DNA from: Apostichopus japonicus
Taxonomy: Eukaryota; Echinodermata; Holothuroidea; Aspidochirotida; Stichopodidae
Assembly (NCBI RefSeq): GCF_037975245.1
Contig: NC_092577.1
Location: 6,603,001-6,667,000 of the forward strand
Direction of reading: 5' to 3'
DNA: 64,000 nucleotides
Shown here: one piece after another, positions 12,596-26,400 of the stretch
How positions within the stretch are numbered: the stretch's first letter is position 1
Layout: every line of letters starts with the position of its first letter
Program-made: the position numbers and the translations under genes
Notes under the pieces: generated by a model
The model's input: the letters and a program-made list of their open reading frames with translations, nothing else
What the model was told of the DNA's origin: nothing
The model's database searches: none

Positions 12596-12601
12596 CACGT
12601 G
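12596..12601 (-). other. Candidate 6-nt microexon 1 (CACGTG)
   Basis: On the minus strand, a pyrimidine-rich tract ending ATAAAAG, then CACGTG, then GTAAGA. This is one of ten array copies in which AG and the donor-like GTAAGA are exactly six bases apart. Confidence 0.4.
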
Positions 12602-13588
12602 CTTTTATGAAGAAGAAAAACAGAGGCATAGAGGAAAACGAAACAGAAGAACGTTAATGTTTAATTCATACAACAAATCTCTTTTATAAAGTAATCAGCA
12701 TGCGGGATCAGAGTATACAATTATAAATACAGTCACATCAATCATCTTTAATTTTTATTTAGAGCATTAAGTGACTTCGGTGGATATACACCGTCGTCTC
12801 AAACCAACAGATGATATTCGCCATTTTTATATGATGTGTATACATTATCGTTTAGAACTTGATAATTTATGCTGTCGGCTATTTGGTTTCCATTGTTAAC
12901 CATCTACCAACTATTACCTTTTTGCCATACATTCTCTTGGTAACAGCTGTAACTTAAATGAACAATTCGTTCATGTTTAACAACCTTTCGCATCCGTTAC
13001 ATTCTTGGCAAGTTCACTTTATTACTACTTTGTATGATGAGATATACACTAGATCACAGCGATAGGTTTTAGTTGGAAATTAACCAGACTCGCATGAAGG
13101 AATTCTGAATTGTGGGCACCAACATTCTAAGAAGTGATCACATCATTTTAATTTAGTGACTATAAAACTTTAAAGTTTACGTAATGGTAGTAGCACACGT
13201 GAAGGAATCTTTACTTCCATAACGGGGAAAGGACACTTTATCACCCCCTTTCATCCCCTCGTGCCGCAGCTTATGAATCTGATTTTTTTCTTCCAAATTC
13301 AGATATGCTAATCTTTCTTTTCCACTTGTGCCCTGTTTAATCAGTATTGCGCATTTCATACCTCGATACAAAATCATTTACAATGAACATATTAGTTCGC
13401 AACTTGTTTGAATAGGTTTGATACCTATTCATGAATAGCTTTTTTATTTGAAAGTTCAATTATTGTATAACTATTATATTTACATAACAAACTCAACGGA
13501 TGTTATCTTCACTTTATGTACTAGTCTGTATAGCAGATACTGCAAGAATTTTAATGTTAGTATTAAGATAGTAATAAAAATGTCTTAC

Positions 13589-13594
13589 CAGTGT
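13589..13594 (-). other. Candidate 6-nt microexon 2 (ACACTG)
   Basis: The minus strand reads ATAAAAG, ACACTG, GTAAGACATTT. Same block as the copy at 12596, one 995-bp unit further on. Confidence 0.4.
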
Positions 13595-14574
13595 CTTTTA
13601 TGCAGAAGAAAATAACAGAGGCAAACAGGATAACGTAAAAGAAGAACGTTAATGTTTACACCATACAACAAATCTCTTTAATAAAGTAATCAGCATGCGG
13701 GATCAGAGTATACAATTTTGAATACAGTCACATCAATCTTTTTCTTTTGGAGCATTAAGTGACATCGGTGGATATACACCGTCGTCTCGAACCCACATAT
13801 AGGTGATAACCGTCATTTTCATATGATGTGTATACATAATCGTGTTGAACTTGAAATTGTCTACTGTCAGCTATTTGCTCACCATTCTTATCCATCTACC
13901 CAATATATCCATTTTGCTATACATTATGTTACAGTTGTAACTTAAAAGAATAATTCGTTCTTGTTTAACAACTTTACGCAGCCGTTACATTCTTGGCAAA
14001 TTCATTTTATGACTACTTTGCATGATAAGATAAACAGTAGATCACAGCTTAAGGTTTTATTTGGACATTAACCAGACCCGTTTCAAGGTATTAGGAAATG
14101 TGGGCACCAACAATTAAAGAAGTGATCCCAGTATTGGAGGTTAGTGATTGTGAAACTGTAAAGATAACTTAAGGGTGGTAGCACACGTGAGGGAAACTTA
14201 ATTTCCATAACGGGGAGGGGTCACGATATCACGACTTTCATCTCCTCGTGCCGCAGTCTATGAGTATGAAATTATCTCCAACTTCAGATATGCTATTCCT
14301 TCTTTTCAACTTACGCCCTCTTTAAATAGTATTGTGCATTTCATTCCTCGTTAAAAAATTATTTACTTTGACTTATTATTTCGCAACTTGTTTGAATAGC
14401 TTTGATACCTATTCATGAAAACCTTTTCATCGGTTGAATGTTTAATTATTGTATAGCTATTATATTGGCATCACGAACTCAACGGATGTTATCTTCACTT
14501 CATGCACTAGTCTGTATATGCAGCTACTGCAAGAGTTTCAATGTTAGTATTAAGATAGTAATGAAATGTCTTAC

Positions 14575-14580
14575 CAGGGT
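14575..14580 (-). other. Candidate 6-nt microexon 3 (ACCCTG)
   Basis: The minus strand reads ATAAAAG, ACCCTG, GTAAGACATTTC. Same block in the third ~1 kb unit. Confidence 0.4.
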
Positions 14581-15778
14581 CTTTTATGGAGAAGACATAA
14601 ACAGACGCAACGAAGATAACGAAAAAGAAGAATGTTAATGTTTACTTCATACAACAAATCTCTTTGATAAAGTAATCAACATGCAGGATCATAGTATACT
14701 ATTATTATTATTATTACAGCTACATCTACCAGCCATTCATTCAACAGCAATTCATTCAATCCAAAGAAGGGTCACTTAGATGCGTATCGTCGCGGTGAAT
14801 TCTAGTGATAAGCATCAGAGATTTTCATTGATTAGGAACCCAAAATTATCGACCATCCGTTTGCAATTTCTATCATTCTGATTCAGTTAAAAATTTTGAG
14901 AGAATTTCTTTGTTTACTAGTTTTCTCTCCCGCTAAAGTCGCAAGAAGTGAATTTTTGTCTTTAATCGGGATTAAGGCGAATCAATGGAGTGTATCTTAA
15001 CAACAAATTGGATGTGGACTTTAGTTTCATTTTCGGTAGGTTATTTGACATAAGAGACATTCAAAGTAATTACACTTATTTCTATTTCGATATTAGAGTG
15101 TATTGGACTGTTCTTAGCAAACTCGGCGTGATATATGTTACAAGGAGAACTTACAAAATGTGAATAAGCGAGTATGCCGATGTTTTTGGATTGTCGTTCA
15201 GCACCAAGTATGTTACTCTATTTTTAAGACTTGCGCCTTGTTTAATCAGTCTCGTACATTTAAGTATCGTTAAGCTGTCTTATACATTTTGCTCATTATT
15301 TCGCAAGTTATTTGAAATGGTTTTTGTGAATTATTGATATACATCATAAAAACTCGTCCATCTTTTCATTTCATTAAAGTTGTTTCACCGTTTGTCTGTA
15401 CATTGACTTAGTTTGAAGGTTTCCTGTTTCAGCATGAATTACACTCCATCAACTGTGACATCACTTCATGTGGTTTAATCTGTACATATAGTTACTGTTT
15501 TAATTTAACTGTAAGTATTCAAATGAACCGTATTACACTTTCTTCATATGGGATAACGCGCTCGTCAAACACACACATATACACCCAAGTCATCTCATGA
15601 TCTGATGCTGAACGTGCTATAAATGATTGATGTACATATAACTTTATTTGGGAAAACGCATAACTTGGTTATGTGAGACATTAATACTCTCAACATTAAA
15701 ATGTCCAGAAAAGAATTACTCGGAATGGTGAAGGTGCCTCATAGGGATGGCAATACAGCTTGTTCATTAATAGATGGG

Positions 15779-15935
15779 CAAGTGGTTTTTTTTTTTTGCA
15801 ATTTGTCAGTGTCTTAGCATTCTTTTTAGAGTCCTTCAATAATGTGGAGGGTGGAAGATAATCAGGGTACGGACCAGCCAAAAGTCATATGCCATTGCAT
15901 GTTCGAATGCAGGCCCTACCTATACCGATTGGGTA
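15779..15935 (-). repeat. Possible degenerate tRNA-derived SINE
   Basis: The minus strand has a GCATTCGAACATGC stretch resembling a Pol III B box and a 3' part ending near a T/A homopolymer. No A box is convincing, so this is tentative. Confidence 0.25.
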
Positions 15936-17002
<1,067 letters not shown>

Positions 17003-17384
17003 CACATATAATGGTGACCAATATTCACAATTTGCAATGTTTTCTTAGCTAAAAAATTATCTGTACTTAGAAGTCTCTATATCAACTTGAAAATAATATG
17101 TAGAACTATTTTTTTTTGCTTACAGGATTAAAGGTTACTAATTAGGAAGAAAAACAAAGACATTTTCAACTAAAGTGTTATGATGGCACTATCCATTCTA
17201 CTGTTGTGGGATCCATTTACAAACTATCACACAATTTAAAAGAAATTATATTTTCGCGATGATAAACGCATGTGTAGATGCAGTTTTCGCCATTTGATGC
17301 AGAAAATATTAGGCAATTCCCTTAGTCGAAAAAAGCCACCACAAAATACTTTTAAGTCTTAAGATTGAAAATGAAATGTCTTAC

Positions 17385-17390
17385 TCTCAT
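17385..17390 (-). other. Candidate 6-nt microexon 4 (ATGAGA)
   Basis: The minus strand reads CCCTAACAG, ATGAGA, GTAAGACATTTC. The acceptor-like side is CAG here instead of AAG, and the six-base spacing is kept. Confidence 0.4.
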
Positions 17391-17881
17391 CTGTTAGGGA
17401 GCAAACAGAAGACGAAGAGGATAACGTTACAGAAGTGATTGTTGTGCTCTAGTTAAATAATCAACATGCAATGCTGTAGTACACTTTTATTATTTGAGCC
17501 ACATTAATTAGCTATTCATGCAAACTAAAGCATTATTAAAAGAGAAATCCTTAGTTTACTACTTTTTTCTCCGTTCTCTTCGCTAAAAGTCGTTTTTAAC
17601 CCTACTGTTGATAGCCGGATATATATTTTGTTACTACTGGCCGTTTCATTTGACATTACCTTCCTTTCCGGCACTTTGCCACTAGCAAAATCCAAATTTA
17701 ATTAAATTATGATCATTCTGACTGCAAATACATTATTTGTTATTACCAAAGCAACCAGAGTTAGATAAGTATGATACCTTTGATTATTAAAATTGTCTAA
17801 AGATATTTGTTCAACTTCAATATATATGTTCTAATTTTGCCCATCGTTTCATCTCACGGAGAATATAATAAAATGTCTTAC

Positions 17882-17887
17882 CGAGAA
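17882..17887 (-). other. Candidate 6-nt microexon 5 (TTCTCG)
   Basis: The minus strand reads CTCTATAACAG, TTCTCG, GTAAGACATTT. Confidence 0.4.
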
Positions 17888-18578
17888 CTGTTATAGAGAA
17901 AACAGGAGAAAAAGATTAACGTCAATTTGAGTTGTTCATTCATCAAGTGACATGAGTTAATATCCACCGTCGCAAGGTAAGATGTTATAGCTGTACCACA
18001 AACTGCTCTCAATTAACATAATCACCACGTTTACTTTATTTACAACTTTTGTCAGCAATACAACCATGGAAAGTTTGTCTCCTCACAACTGTGGATCGAT
18101 ACATAGAAATATTGTAATTCGAGTTTGGACATAAATTCTTTCGTGTCGCCTGGTACCTTCTAGACACATGTTAAGTCAATAACACTTTACGACTGTGAAT
18201 GTAATTACTTTGTAGAGGATTATCAAATTATAAGGCGTGATATATGCTAGATATGAGGACGCTAGTACGGTGAATGCCTACAAATATACCACCAAAATTC
18301 AGATATGATATTTTCTTTCAAACTTGCTCTTATGCTGTGTCTTTAATCGTTCTTTGAGCTGTTGTAAACAATTTATTCATTATTTTGCAAGTTGTATGAA
18401 ATTTTTGTTAACTTTTGGTTTATGTATTACAAATATTCCATCTTTCATCTCATATTAAGTTAGATCTTAATTTTTGTTTGTTTGGCAGTACTATCTCCAT
18501 TCAAGGAACTTCACTTCATCTAAACGTCTGAAACGTCGCTATCAGTGTTAGAAATCAAATTGATATGAAATGTCTTAC

Positions 18579-18584
18579 CATACT
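18579..18584 (-). other. Candidate 6-nt microexon 6 (AGTATG)
   Basis: The minus strand reads TTTTGAAAAG, AGTATG, GTAAGACATTTC. Confidence 0.38.
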
Positions 18585-19619
18585 CTTTTCAAAAGAATCA
18601 GAAGAACAAGAAAAAGAAAAGAAAATTCTGTAAGCTCCAGTTTCTGAAGTGTACTTTTTATGTTACCACATTATCTTGTTTGAGTAACCAACACGCGGTG
18701 TTATAATAGTTTGCTACATAAGTCACTTAATCAATAGATCAGAGATTATACATCATCATTTCCAACCAGATTTCAGCTTCTTTCACCTCTTGGAATTTGT
18801 AAAGTGAAATATTTTGTTTACAACTTTTCTCACACGTGAAAGTCATTTTTTTCATTCTACCGACTCTAGCTCACAAGAAATAGAGTTTATTACTACTGAA
18901 CAGTTCGACATTTATGATGATGATGATGGAAAGGAATTACTTATTGCATTTTGTTGTTTGTATATCAGAGCCATAGTTTGGTGCAGGGCTTCACCCACAC
19001 CCTCAGTCCCCCGGAGCAGCGAAGTTTTCACATGTCTCTCGTAGAGAGTTTTAACTAATTACATGCCAGAAAGAGGAATTTAATTTCTTGGTTGTCTTTC
19101 AATATCCCTATGAGATCCAGGGGGAGAAGCCCTGGGAAGCGTGGCATTTTGAAATATTATTTTGAATTTAGTAATGATTTGATAGTTCAAAAACGCATCA
19201 CAGAAAGAGAATGTACAGTGAACTGGATCATAATATTATACTGCGAAATATACTGATATGGTCTTTACTAGATCTTATGATGCTAATACGCTGAATGCCT
19301 ACAATTATACAACCCAGCTACACATATGCTTTTCTTTGTCAAACTTGCTCTTGCACTGTTTATCAGATTATTCGATGGGCTGTAGTAAAAAAATTCTCAA
19401 TATTTTGCAACTTTTCTGAAATGTTTGTTAAGTTTTGGTTGATATCTTTAAATATTTCATCTTTTTATCTCATGAATAAGTTTTTATTGTTTTTCACTAG
19501 ACTGACTTAGTTTTACACTTTAATTGCTGTATCGTTAACACGAGTAACTGTATCGTGTCTGTATCTGCGTTTATAACACTATTGTATAACACTCTTAAAA
19601 ATGAAATGAAATGTCTTAC

Positions 19620-19625
19620 CCATGT
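19620..19625 (-). other. Candidate 6-nt microexon 7 (ACATGG)
   Basis: The minus strand reads TTCTCTATACAG, ACATGG, GTAAGACATTTC, with a good pyrimidine tract upstream. Confidence 0.42.
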
Positions 19626-19804
19626 CTGTATAGAGAAATCAGAAGAAGAAAAGTTGTTACAGTAAACCTATGTTATTGAAGTGTATACTTCCTTATTTTA
19701 GAACATTTCTTTTGTAAAAGTAATCAACATACGAGATCAGACTATACCTTTATTTATACAGTGAAATCAATCAGCTGTTATTTCCTTGCAAACCATCAAG
19801 TAGC

Positions 19805-19808
<4 letters not shown>

Positions 19809-19892
<84 letters not shown>
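19809..19892. repeat. (TA)n microsatellite
   Basis: A pure alternating AT tract inside the array, between two microexon-like copies. A shorter tract occupies the same relative position at 20478-20494. Confidence 0.95.
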
Positions 19893-19897
<5 letters not shown>

Positions 19898-20033
19898 CGC
19901 AGTGAACCCATGTGACTGACTTTGTTTTACGCTTTCATTGCTGCATCGTTAACTCGAGTGACGGTATCATTTCCGTATCTACGTCTATAACACTATTGTA
20001 TGTGACTCTTTAAATTGAAATGAAATGTCTTAC

Positions 20034-20039
20034 CAATCT
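20034..20039 (-). other. Candidate 6-nt microexon 8 (AGATTG)
   Basis: The minus strand reads CTATATACAG, AGATTG, GTAAGACATTTC. Confidence 0.42.
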
Positions 20040-20477
20040 CTGTATATAGAAATCAGAAGAAGAAAAGTTGTTAGCTTAAACTTATGTTATTGAAGTGTAT
20101 ACTTCCTTATGTTAGAACGTTTCTCTTGTACAAGTAATCAACATACGAGATCAGACTATACCTTTATTTATACAGTGAGCTCAATCAGCTGTTCCTTCAT
20201 TGCAAACCATGAACTAGTAAAACTGCATATCTGCCGTCGTAGTGAGAGCATGTGATAGTTTATCACAGATTCATGCTTCATCGCTGGGAACTGCGAGACC
20301 ATTACCATTCACTTAGCATGATCAATATGCTTCCTCTATTGTGTTTGTAACAACAAATCATGCAGTTACTCTTCTCGTCGACAATACAGTTGTGACATAC
20401 GCTATTAGACTATGCCTTTTGTTATTAAGTTAACTCAATCAGCTGTTAATTCCTTGCAAACAATCAAGTAACATAAG

Positions 20478-20494
20478 TATATATATATATATAT
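20478..20494. repeat. (TA)n microsatellite, short
   Basis: A short AT tract at the equivalent position of the ones at 19809 and 22221, following 'caagtaacataagt'. Confidence 0.85.
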
Positions 20495-20631
20495 ACCGTA
20501 GCTGTAAACCCATGTGACTTAGTTTTACGCTTTCATTGCTGCATCAATAACTCGAGTGATGGTATCATGTCTGTTTGTACGTTTATAACACTATTGTATA
20601 CAACTCTTTTAATAGATATGAAATGTCTTAT

Positions 20632-20637
20632 TCTTCC
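20632..20637 (-). other. Candidate 6-nt microexon 9 (GGAAGA), donor lost
   Basis: The minus strand reads CTCTATAACAG, GGAAGA, ATAAGACATTTC. The donor-like GT is AT here, the only one of ten copies with this change, so this copy is probably dead. Confidence 0.35.
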
Positions 20638-20972
20638 CTGTTATAGAGAATTCAGAAGAAGAAAAAAAGTTAGGGTAAATTTATGTTATTGAAGTGTATA
20701 CTTCTTTAAGTTAGAAAAGTTTTCTTGTAAAAGTATTCAACATACGATATATGACTATACCTTTGTTTATACAGTGAGCTCAATCAACTTTTATCTCATT
20801 GTAAAGCATCAAGTAACGTAAGAGCAAATCGGCCGTCGAATTGAACCCATGTGAATGGTTATATCACAGATCAATGCTCCCTCTCTTGGAACCGCGATCA
20901 TGCGGTAGCATGATCAGCATTTTCCCTCCATATATTGTATATAACTCTTTTAATTGAAATGAAATGTCTTAC

Positions 20973-20978
20973 TCGTCC
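20973..20978 (-). other. Candidate 6-nt microexon 10 (GGACGA)
   Basis: The minus strand reads CTCTATAACAG, GGACGA, GTAAGACATTTC. It is closest to copy 9. Confidence 0.42.
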
Positions 20979-22219
20979 CTGTTATAGAGAAATCAGAAGA
21001 AGAAAAGTTGTTAGGGTAAATTTATTTTATTGAAGTGTATACTTGTTTAAGTTAGAAAAGTTTTCTTGTAAAAGTAATTAACATACGATATATGACTATA
21101 CCTTTGTTTATACAGTGAGTTCAATCAACTGTTATCTCATTGTAAAGCATCAAGTAACATAAGAGCATATCGGCCGTCGAATTGAACACATGTGATAGTT
21201 ATAACCATGCAAACCATGAACTAATATAACTGCATATCTGCCGTCGCAGTGAGAGCATGTGATAGTTGTAGCATCGATTAATGCTTCAACGCTTGGAACC
21301 GCGAGACCATTTCCTTTCACTTAGCAAGATCCCTATGCTTCCTCTATTGTGTTTGTAACAACAAATCAAGCAGTTACTCTTCTTGTAGACAATACAGCTG
21401 TGACATAAGCTATCAGACTATGCCTTTAGTTATAAAGTGAACTCAATCAGCTGTTAATTCCTTGCAAACCATCAAGTAACATAAGTAAATATAAACCGTA
21501 GCTGTAAACCCATGTGACTAAGTTTTACGCTTTCATTGCTGCATCAATCATGTGTTTACATTTTCATCGACAATACAGTTGTAACAATTTCTTCTAATTA
21601 CCACTGTGAATCAAGACAAATCAATTTTGTATTTTGAATTATTACATCTTCTATGCCATCCGTTTCCTCCTAAACACCTCTGAAGTCATTACATTTTACA
21701 ACTGCGACTGTAGTCATGACAGAGCACTGGATCATAATATTATACGGTGAAATATATGATATGATCCCTTCTAGATCCGAGGATGCTAGTACCCTGAATG
21801 CCAACAATTATACACCCCAGCTACAGATATGCTATTCTCACACTTGCTCATGTACTGTTTATCAGATTATTTGATGCGCTGTAGTAATCATTTTTCTATA
21901 TACCTGTATTTATACAGTGAACTCAATCAGCTGTTCCTCCATTGCAAACCATGAACTAATATAACTGCATATCTGCCGTCGCAGTGAGAGCATGTGATAG
22001 TTGTAGCATCGATTAATGCTTCAACGCTTGGAACCGCGAGACCATTTCCATTCACTTAGCAAGATCACTATGCTTCCTCTATTGTGTTTGTAACAACAAA
22101 TCAAGCAGTTACTCTTCTTGTAGACAATACAGCTGTGACATACGCTATCAGACTATGCCTTTAGTTATAAAGTGAACTCAATCAGCTGTTAATTCCTTGC
22201 AAACCATCGAGTAACATAA

Positions 22220-22220
<1 letters not shown>

Positions 22221-22251
<31 letters not shown>
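22221..22251. repeat. (TA)n microsatellite
   Basis: An AT tract following the array block 'gagtaacataagt'. It marks the right end of the recognisable array. Confidence 0.93.
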
Positions 22252-22255
<4 letters not shown>

Positions 22256-23103
22256 CTTTTCCTAAAATATTTAAGTGCATCTAATTGTTGTAAATTACCT
22301 CAAATTACAAAACTCTGCAATGTAATATTTTCGTCAAATGATTAGATATTGTAGCGTTGCCGTCAAATTGTAAAAAGTTTAACGGAACTTTCCACCGTAA
22401 ATTGAGGAAAATTTCACGTTATAGTAGTCTGTTCAAAGAATAACATTGTAGCTCCAAAATAATTCACAAAACACAGCTATTAAATTTGGCTTCTATTTAT
22501 TAATGCAACACACTGACTTAAAAAGGCTAAATAACTACAAGATAAAAGAACTGACTGAATAATTACTAACAGCAAACAACTTACAACTAACAACTAAGCA
22601 ACTGAGCGAGTGACACAGACTAAAAATGATAACTGCAGAGAACTGCTAGAGTAGCAAACTAAAATGGTAGCTGACAACTTACAACTGGGATAGACTTACA
22701 ACTGGCATCTAAACAACTGGCTTCTGCCCACTGAATACATCCCTATTTAAACAGAACCCATGCCCAGCTACTGACCACCAATCCTGATAAGCTAAGCCAG
22801 TAGTCTTCGCACCTTTTTACAAAGAATAATATAAGTACATACATGCAATGAAACTTTTCCAGGACTAATAATAAGATAAGAGCATGCAGTAAAACTTTCC
22901 CAGGCTTTTAAATCAAGATAAGATACGCTTATAACAATTATTCTTATGACTCATTACGGTTTTTAATTAACACTTACAGATTTTCAGGAGTACGGATTAC
23001 AAAGACTATATAAGGCTCTTTCATTAAAGTCATATATTCTACAACAGGTGTAAACAAATTTGTGTGAGAAAATCTAGTTTCTCACCACCCTGAAATCACT
23101 ACA
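22252..23103. other. Non-coding stretch, no gene recognised
   Basis: It contains an A/C-rich segment with recurrent 'aactgac', 'caactta' and 'actggc' words (22540-22740). No open frame or element end can be supported. Confidence 0.5.
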
Positions 23104-23400
23104 ATATGTTCGGGTTACCATGGAATCCGTACAACAGAACAACAAAGCGGGTTAGTAGAGCTTCACATACTACTACAGAATTTCTATTTGATTTCTATTT
23201 GTTTTCAAATTTTACATGAATAAATTAGTGGTAGAAACAGCGCCTCTTCTTTCCACATGTGCAAATAGCCAAAATTATGGCAAGCATTAGGGTTAGGGTT
23301 AGAAGCAGAAGAATAAACCAGTTTCATGGTTTCATATAAAAGCCATTTCATTATTTCATTGTTAAGCCTGCTGGACCCATACACTTCAGTCACGTAGTTC
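23104..23400 (+). repeat. Interspersed repeat, copy A
   Basis: It shares with 42126-42500, in the same orientation, the block 'gggttaccatgg' plus 'ccgtacaacagaacaacaaa' and 'gcgggttagtagagct'. A central 'ggcaagcatta' and the ending 'aagcctgctggacccataca' are also shared. The copies differ by many indels in between. Family unknown. Confidence 0.8.
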
Positions 23401-26400
23401 CAAAATTACCAAGCTAGCCAGCTAGCAAGGGTGTTCAAACTGTTCATAGTGATTATGTCAATGGTAATTAAGGACAATTACTTGGGAAAAGAGTTCGGTG
23501 TAATAATAAGGCTGAGAAACTTTAATGACGTGCAATTATCTCAATGCAAAATGGGCTTGTCTACTCAAACACGTGGAGCTATAGTAAAGGAATTCTTTTA
23601 GTCAAATCATGGAGGTAAAAACAGAATAATAATAGTATCATAACCAAAAAGGAAAACTAAATTAATTAAACGTAACAGTAAATTATTCGATAGAAAATGC
23701 AGGTTTATCGTTCAAAATGCTAGATTATGGACTGTTTAACCAGAATAATCGTTTGTAATCATATATGCCAATTTTCACTAACAAGCAATATTTCGATAGT
23801 CATTGTATTTAAATTATGTAGATAAATGCAAGTTTATTTACTCCTATAAACATATTGTTGAAACGAATGGTTTAGCCCTAACTAAATTTAGCCTGTAAAT
23901 GTATAGTTGTATTCACAACGTAAGCGAAATCAAATTGGTTATAATCTCTCACAATCTCCCCCCCCCCCCTTGACCCCGACCTCCAAGGAATGGAAATAGC
24001 TTTTACGGTAGTTAGCTGTCCATTACTCTAATTCCACCTTTGTTTATTTTGATGTTTAATATCTTTATCATTATGTTCTTTGAATATTCATAAACATCAA
24101 CAATTAACGAACGTCAGGGCGGCCCTTCCAATCTCAAATAAGCATGGATGATATAAATAATCCTACAGCGTCACTCTGACTATCCTGAGCGTACTCCAGT
24201 CTTCATCTTACGATACCTTTGTTATAATCAGAAGAAAGTTGTGTCCTTCTCCGTGTGATGGCAACTTTTTACTTTAGGGGGCTCTCGTACACTTTATTCA
24301 CATTGCGGCGACCAATGCTGATATTGTTAAGGCCAGTGCAGATGCAACATTTTTAAGTGTAGTTTTTAGATTGAATGCTAGTCTGTAACGTTGGCCAATT
24401 CCTTTTTAGCTGAGTAGATTATTATTTGTATATATATCTAAAGCAAATGTTTAGGTTGATTTTGATGAATCTGCTATTTGCTTCAGGAACACCGTAGCAA
24501 AATTGTAAGGCATAATTCAAACAAACAGTAAATTAAGTTTGGATGTTTCCAGTTCATCTTTAGTTCTTCAAAGGATGGAAACTAGAAACAAAACTATCTG
24601 ATTGACGGCAGGTTGCAAGCTTTATGTCCTTTTTTCTCTCATTAACCGACTTAAAACAAGGTGCCTTAATTTGATTAATTGCAATCTAATTTTGAATACT
24701 CTGAAGATATTGGTGTAACAATCTTGATAAGTCGAAATACGGCTGTTTTAAGGTTTACAAAGAGAGAAACATTTACTTTTCATCAAAGATTTGTAACGTA
24801 ACGTTTGCTTAAGAGTAAGTTCAGGTAAATTAAGATATAATTAAACGATGTAATAATGTATGCAGAGCGAAGGCTTGTAAATGAAGAAAAGAAAGATAAC
24901 ACTGAATATGTGTCAGATAACGCAAATGTATCGTATCGTTCATTACTGGTTCAAACAGTTTATTTCTTATCAGCGGGTGTACGACCACGATCACGTGGTT
25001 AGATATATTGATAGTATTATCATAGGAGTTAACATTACGTGACTTGGTATGGAAGATTGCAGTTACAAATTAACACACAAAAATGACACTTAAAGTGTCA
25101 TTAAATGTTAAATTATTTCCATCCGTACGCTAACCAAAAATGATCAGGTTTCGCCATCGTTCCGGTCACATTAGCCGTCCACACACATCCCATTCCTGCT
25201 TCACGTTTGAAGTGGATCGACTGTCGTTTTCCGTAATATATTCATCTTGGAAAACAATGAATGCCGGATAAATAGAAGTTAAAATTGCTTCATATATATT
25301 TGACTGTTGCAAGGCAATGTTTGCAAGGTTGCAATGTTACAAGGCAATGCAAGGCAAAGCTCCAAGGCAATGTTCATTGTAAGAGATTAAACCACATGTG
25401 ACCTCAGTACAACCTGAATAATGTAACTTATCCACGCCAACCTCCCCCCCCCCCCCACTCTAGTCCAGTATTTCCACGATACATTTGGTGATGCATATCT
25501 TGTGCACCAACAATTGATCAAGGCGTCATATATGCTAGTGTGTCTAAAATCCAAACCACCCTCTTCCCTAATCAATCAATAAGTTCTAAATCACAAATTA
25601 CGTGAACACCTTATCGCGTTAGTTTAAGGAGTTGCGTTTTTAACACATTTTAACTTCAGTGCGTGTTCTTCATCTATTTGTTGACAACCAGTGCAGGTTT
25701 CCACATTAACAAATAACGTACATTAGGATCAGTCAGTCTATACTCCCCATCGTACAAATGGAGAAAACTTACGTTTTTGAACTTTGATGTGTGTTCTTTT
25801 TTATTTTTTATTAATTTAATGATTATTATCAGTAGATAAAAACACTTTACTATTATTAGACTTTATTATGATTACACCTAATTATTATTACCGATTATTA
25901 TCACTACTCAAACACTTAAAACGTGTATTGATGAAGAAATCATAACCCCATCATTGAACTTTGTATCAGTCTGCCAAACTATCTCTTGCTTAGGATGCTG
26001 TTAACGAGACGATATATCTGTTTTACTGCAGACCACAAAACTGGTTTACAAACAAAAACTCTATCATAGGTCACTTGAAGGCAAAAGGGGAACAATATTT
26101 TATCCTCATCATTTCTTGAAAGGTAGTCGTTTGAAACAATTTTACCGGGTTATGAATACAAAATAAGCTAGGTTGATTGTACATTGAAATGTCGAGACTG
26201 TTACATATTATGCTTTCGTACTGGTCGTAATTAACCTCCAAATCAAGATAACAAATATACAAATTCATCTGGTTACAGTTTGAGGAAATATGACGTTGAA
26301 GATGACCTCAGCCATCTCAATTGTTACATCACATATTCATGGGTGCTTGCATTTACATGGAACGCCAAACAATCCGGAGTGCTCATGAAAGTATGTATAT

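Noticed and set aside
23287-23302. Interstitial telomere-like TTAGGGTTAGGGTTAG
   Set aside because: Only about two and a half units, inside one copy of an interspersed repeat; chance or microsatellite origin is enough.
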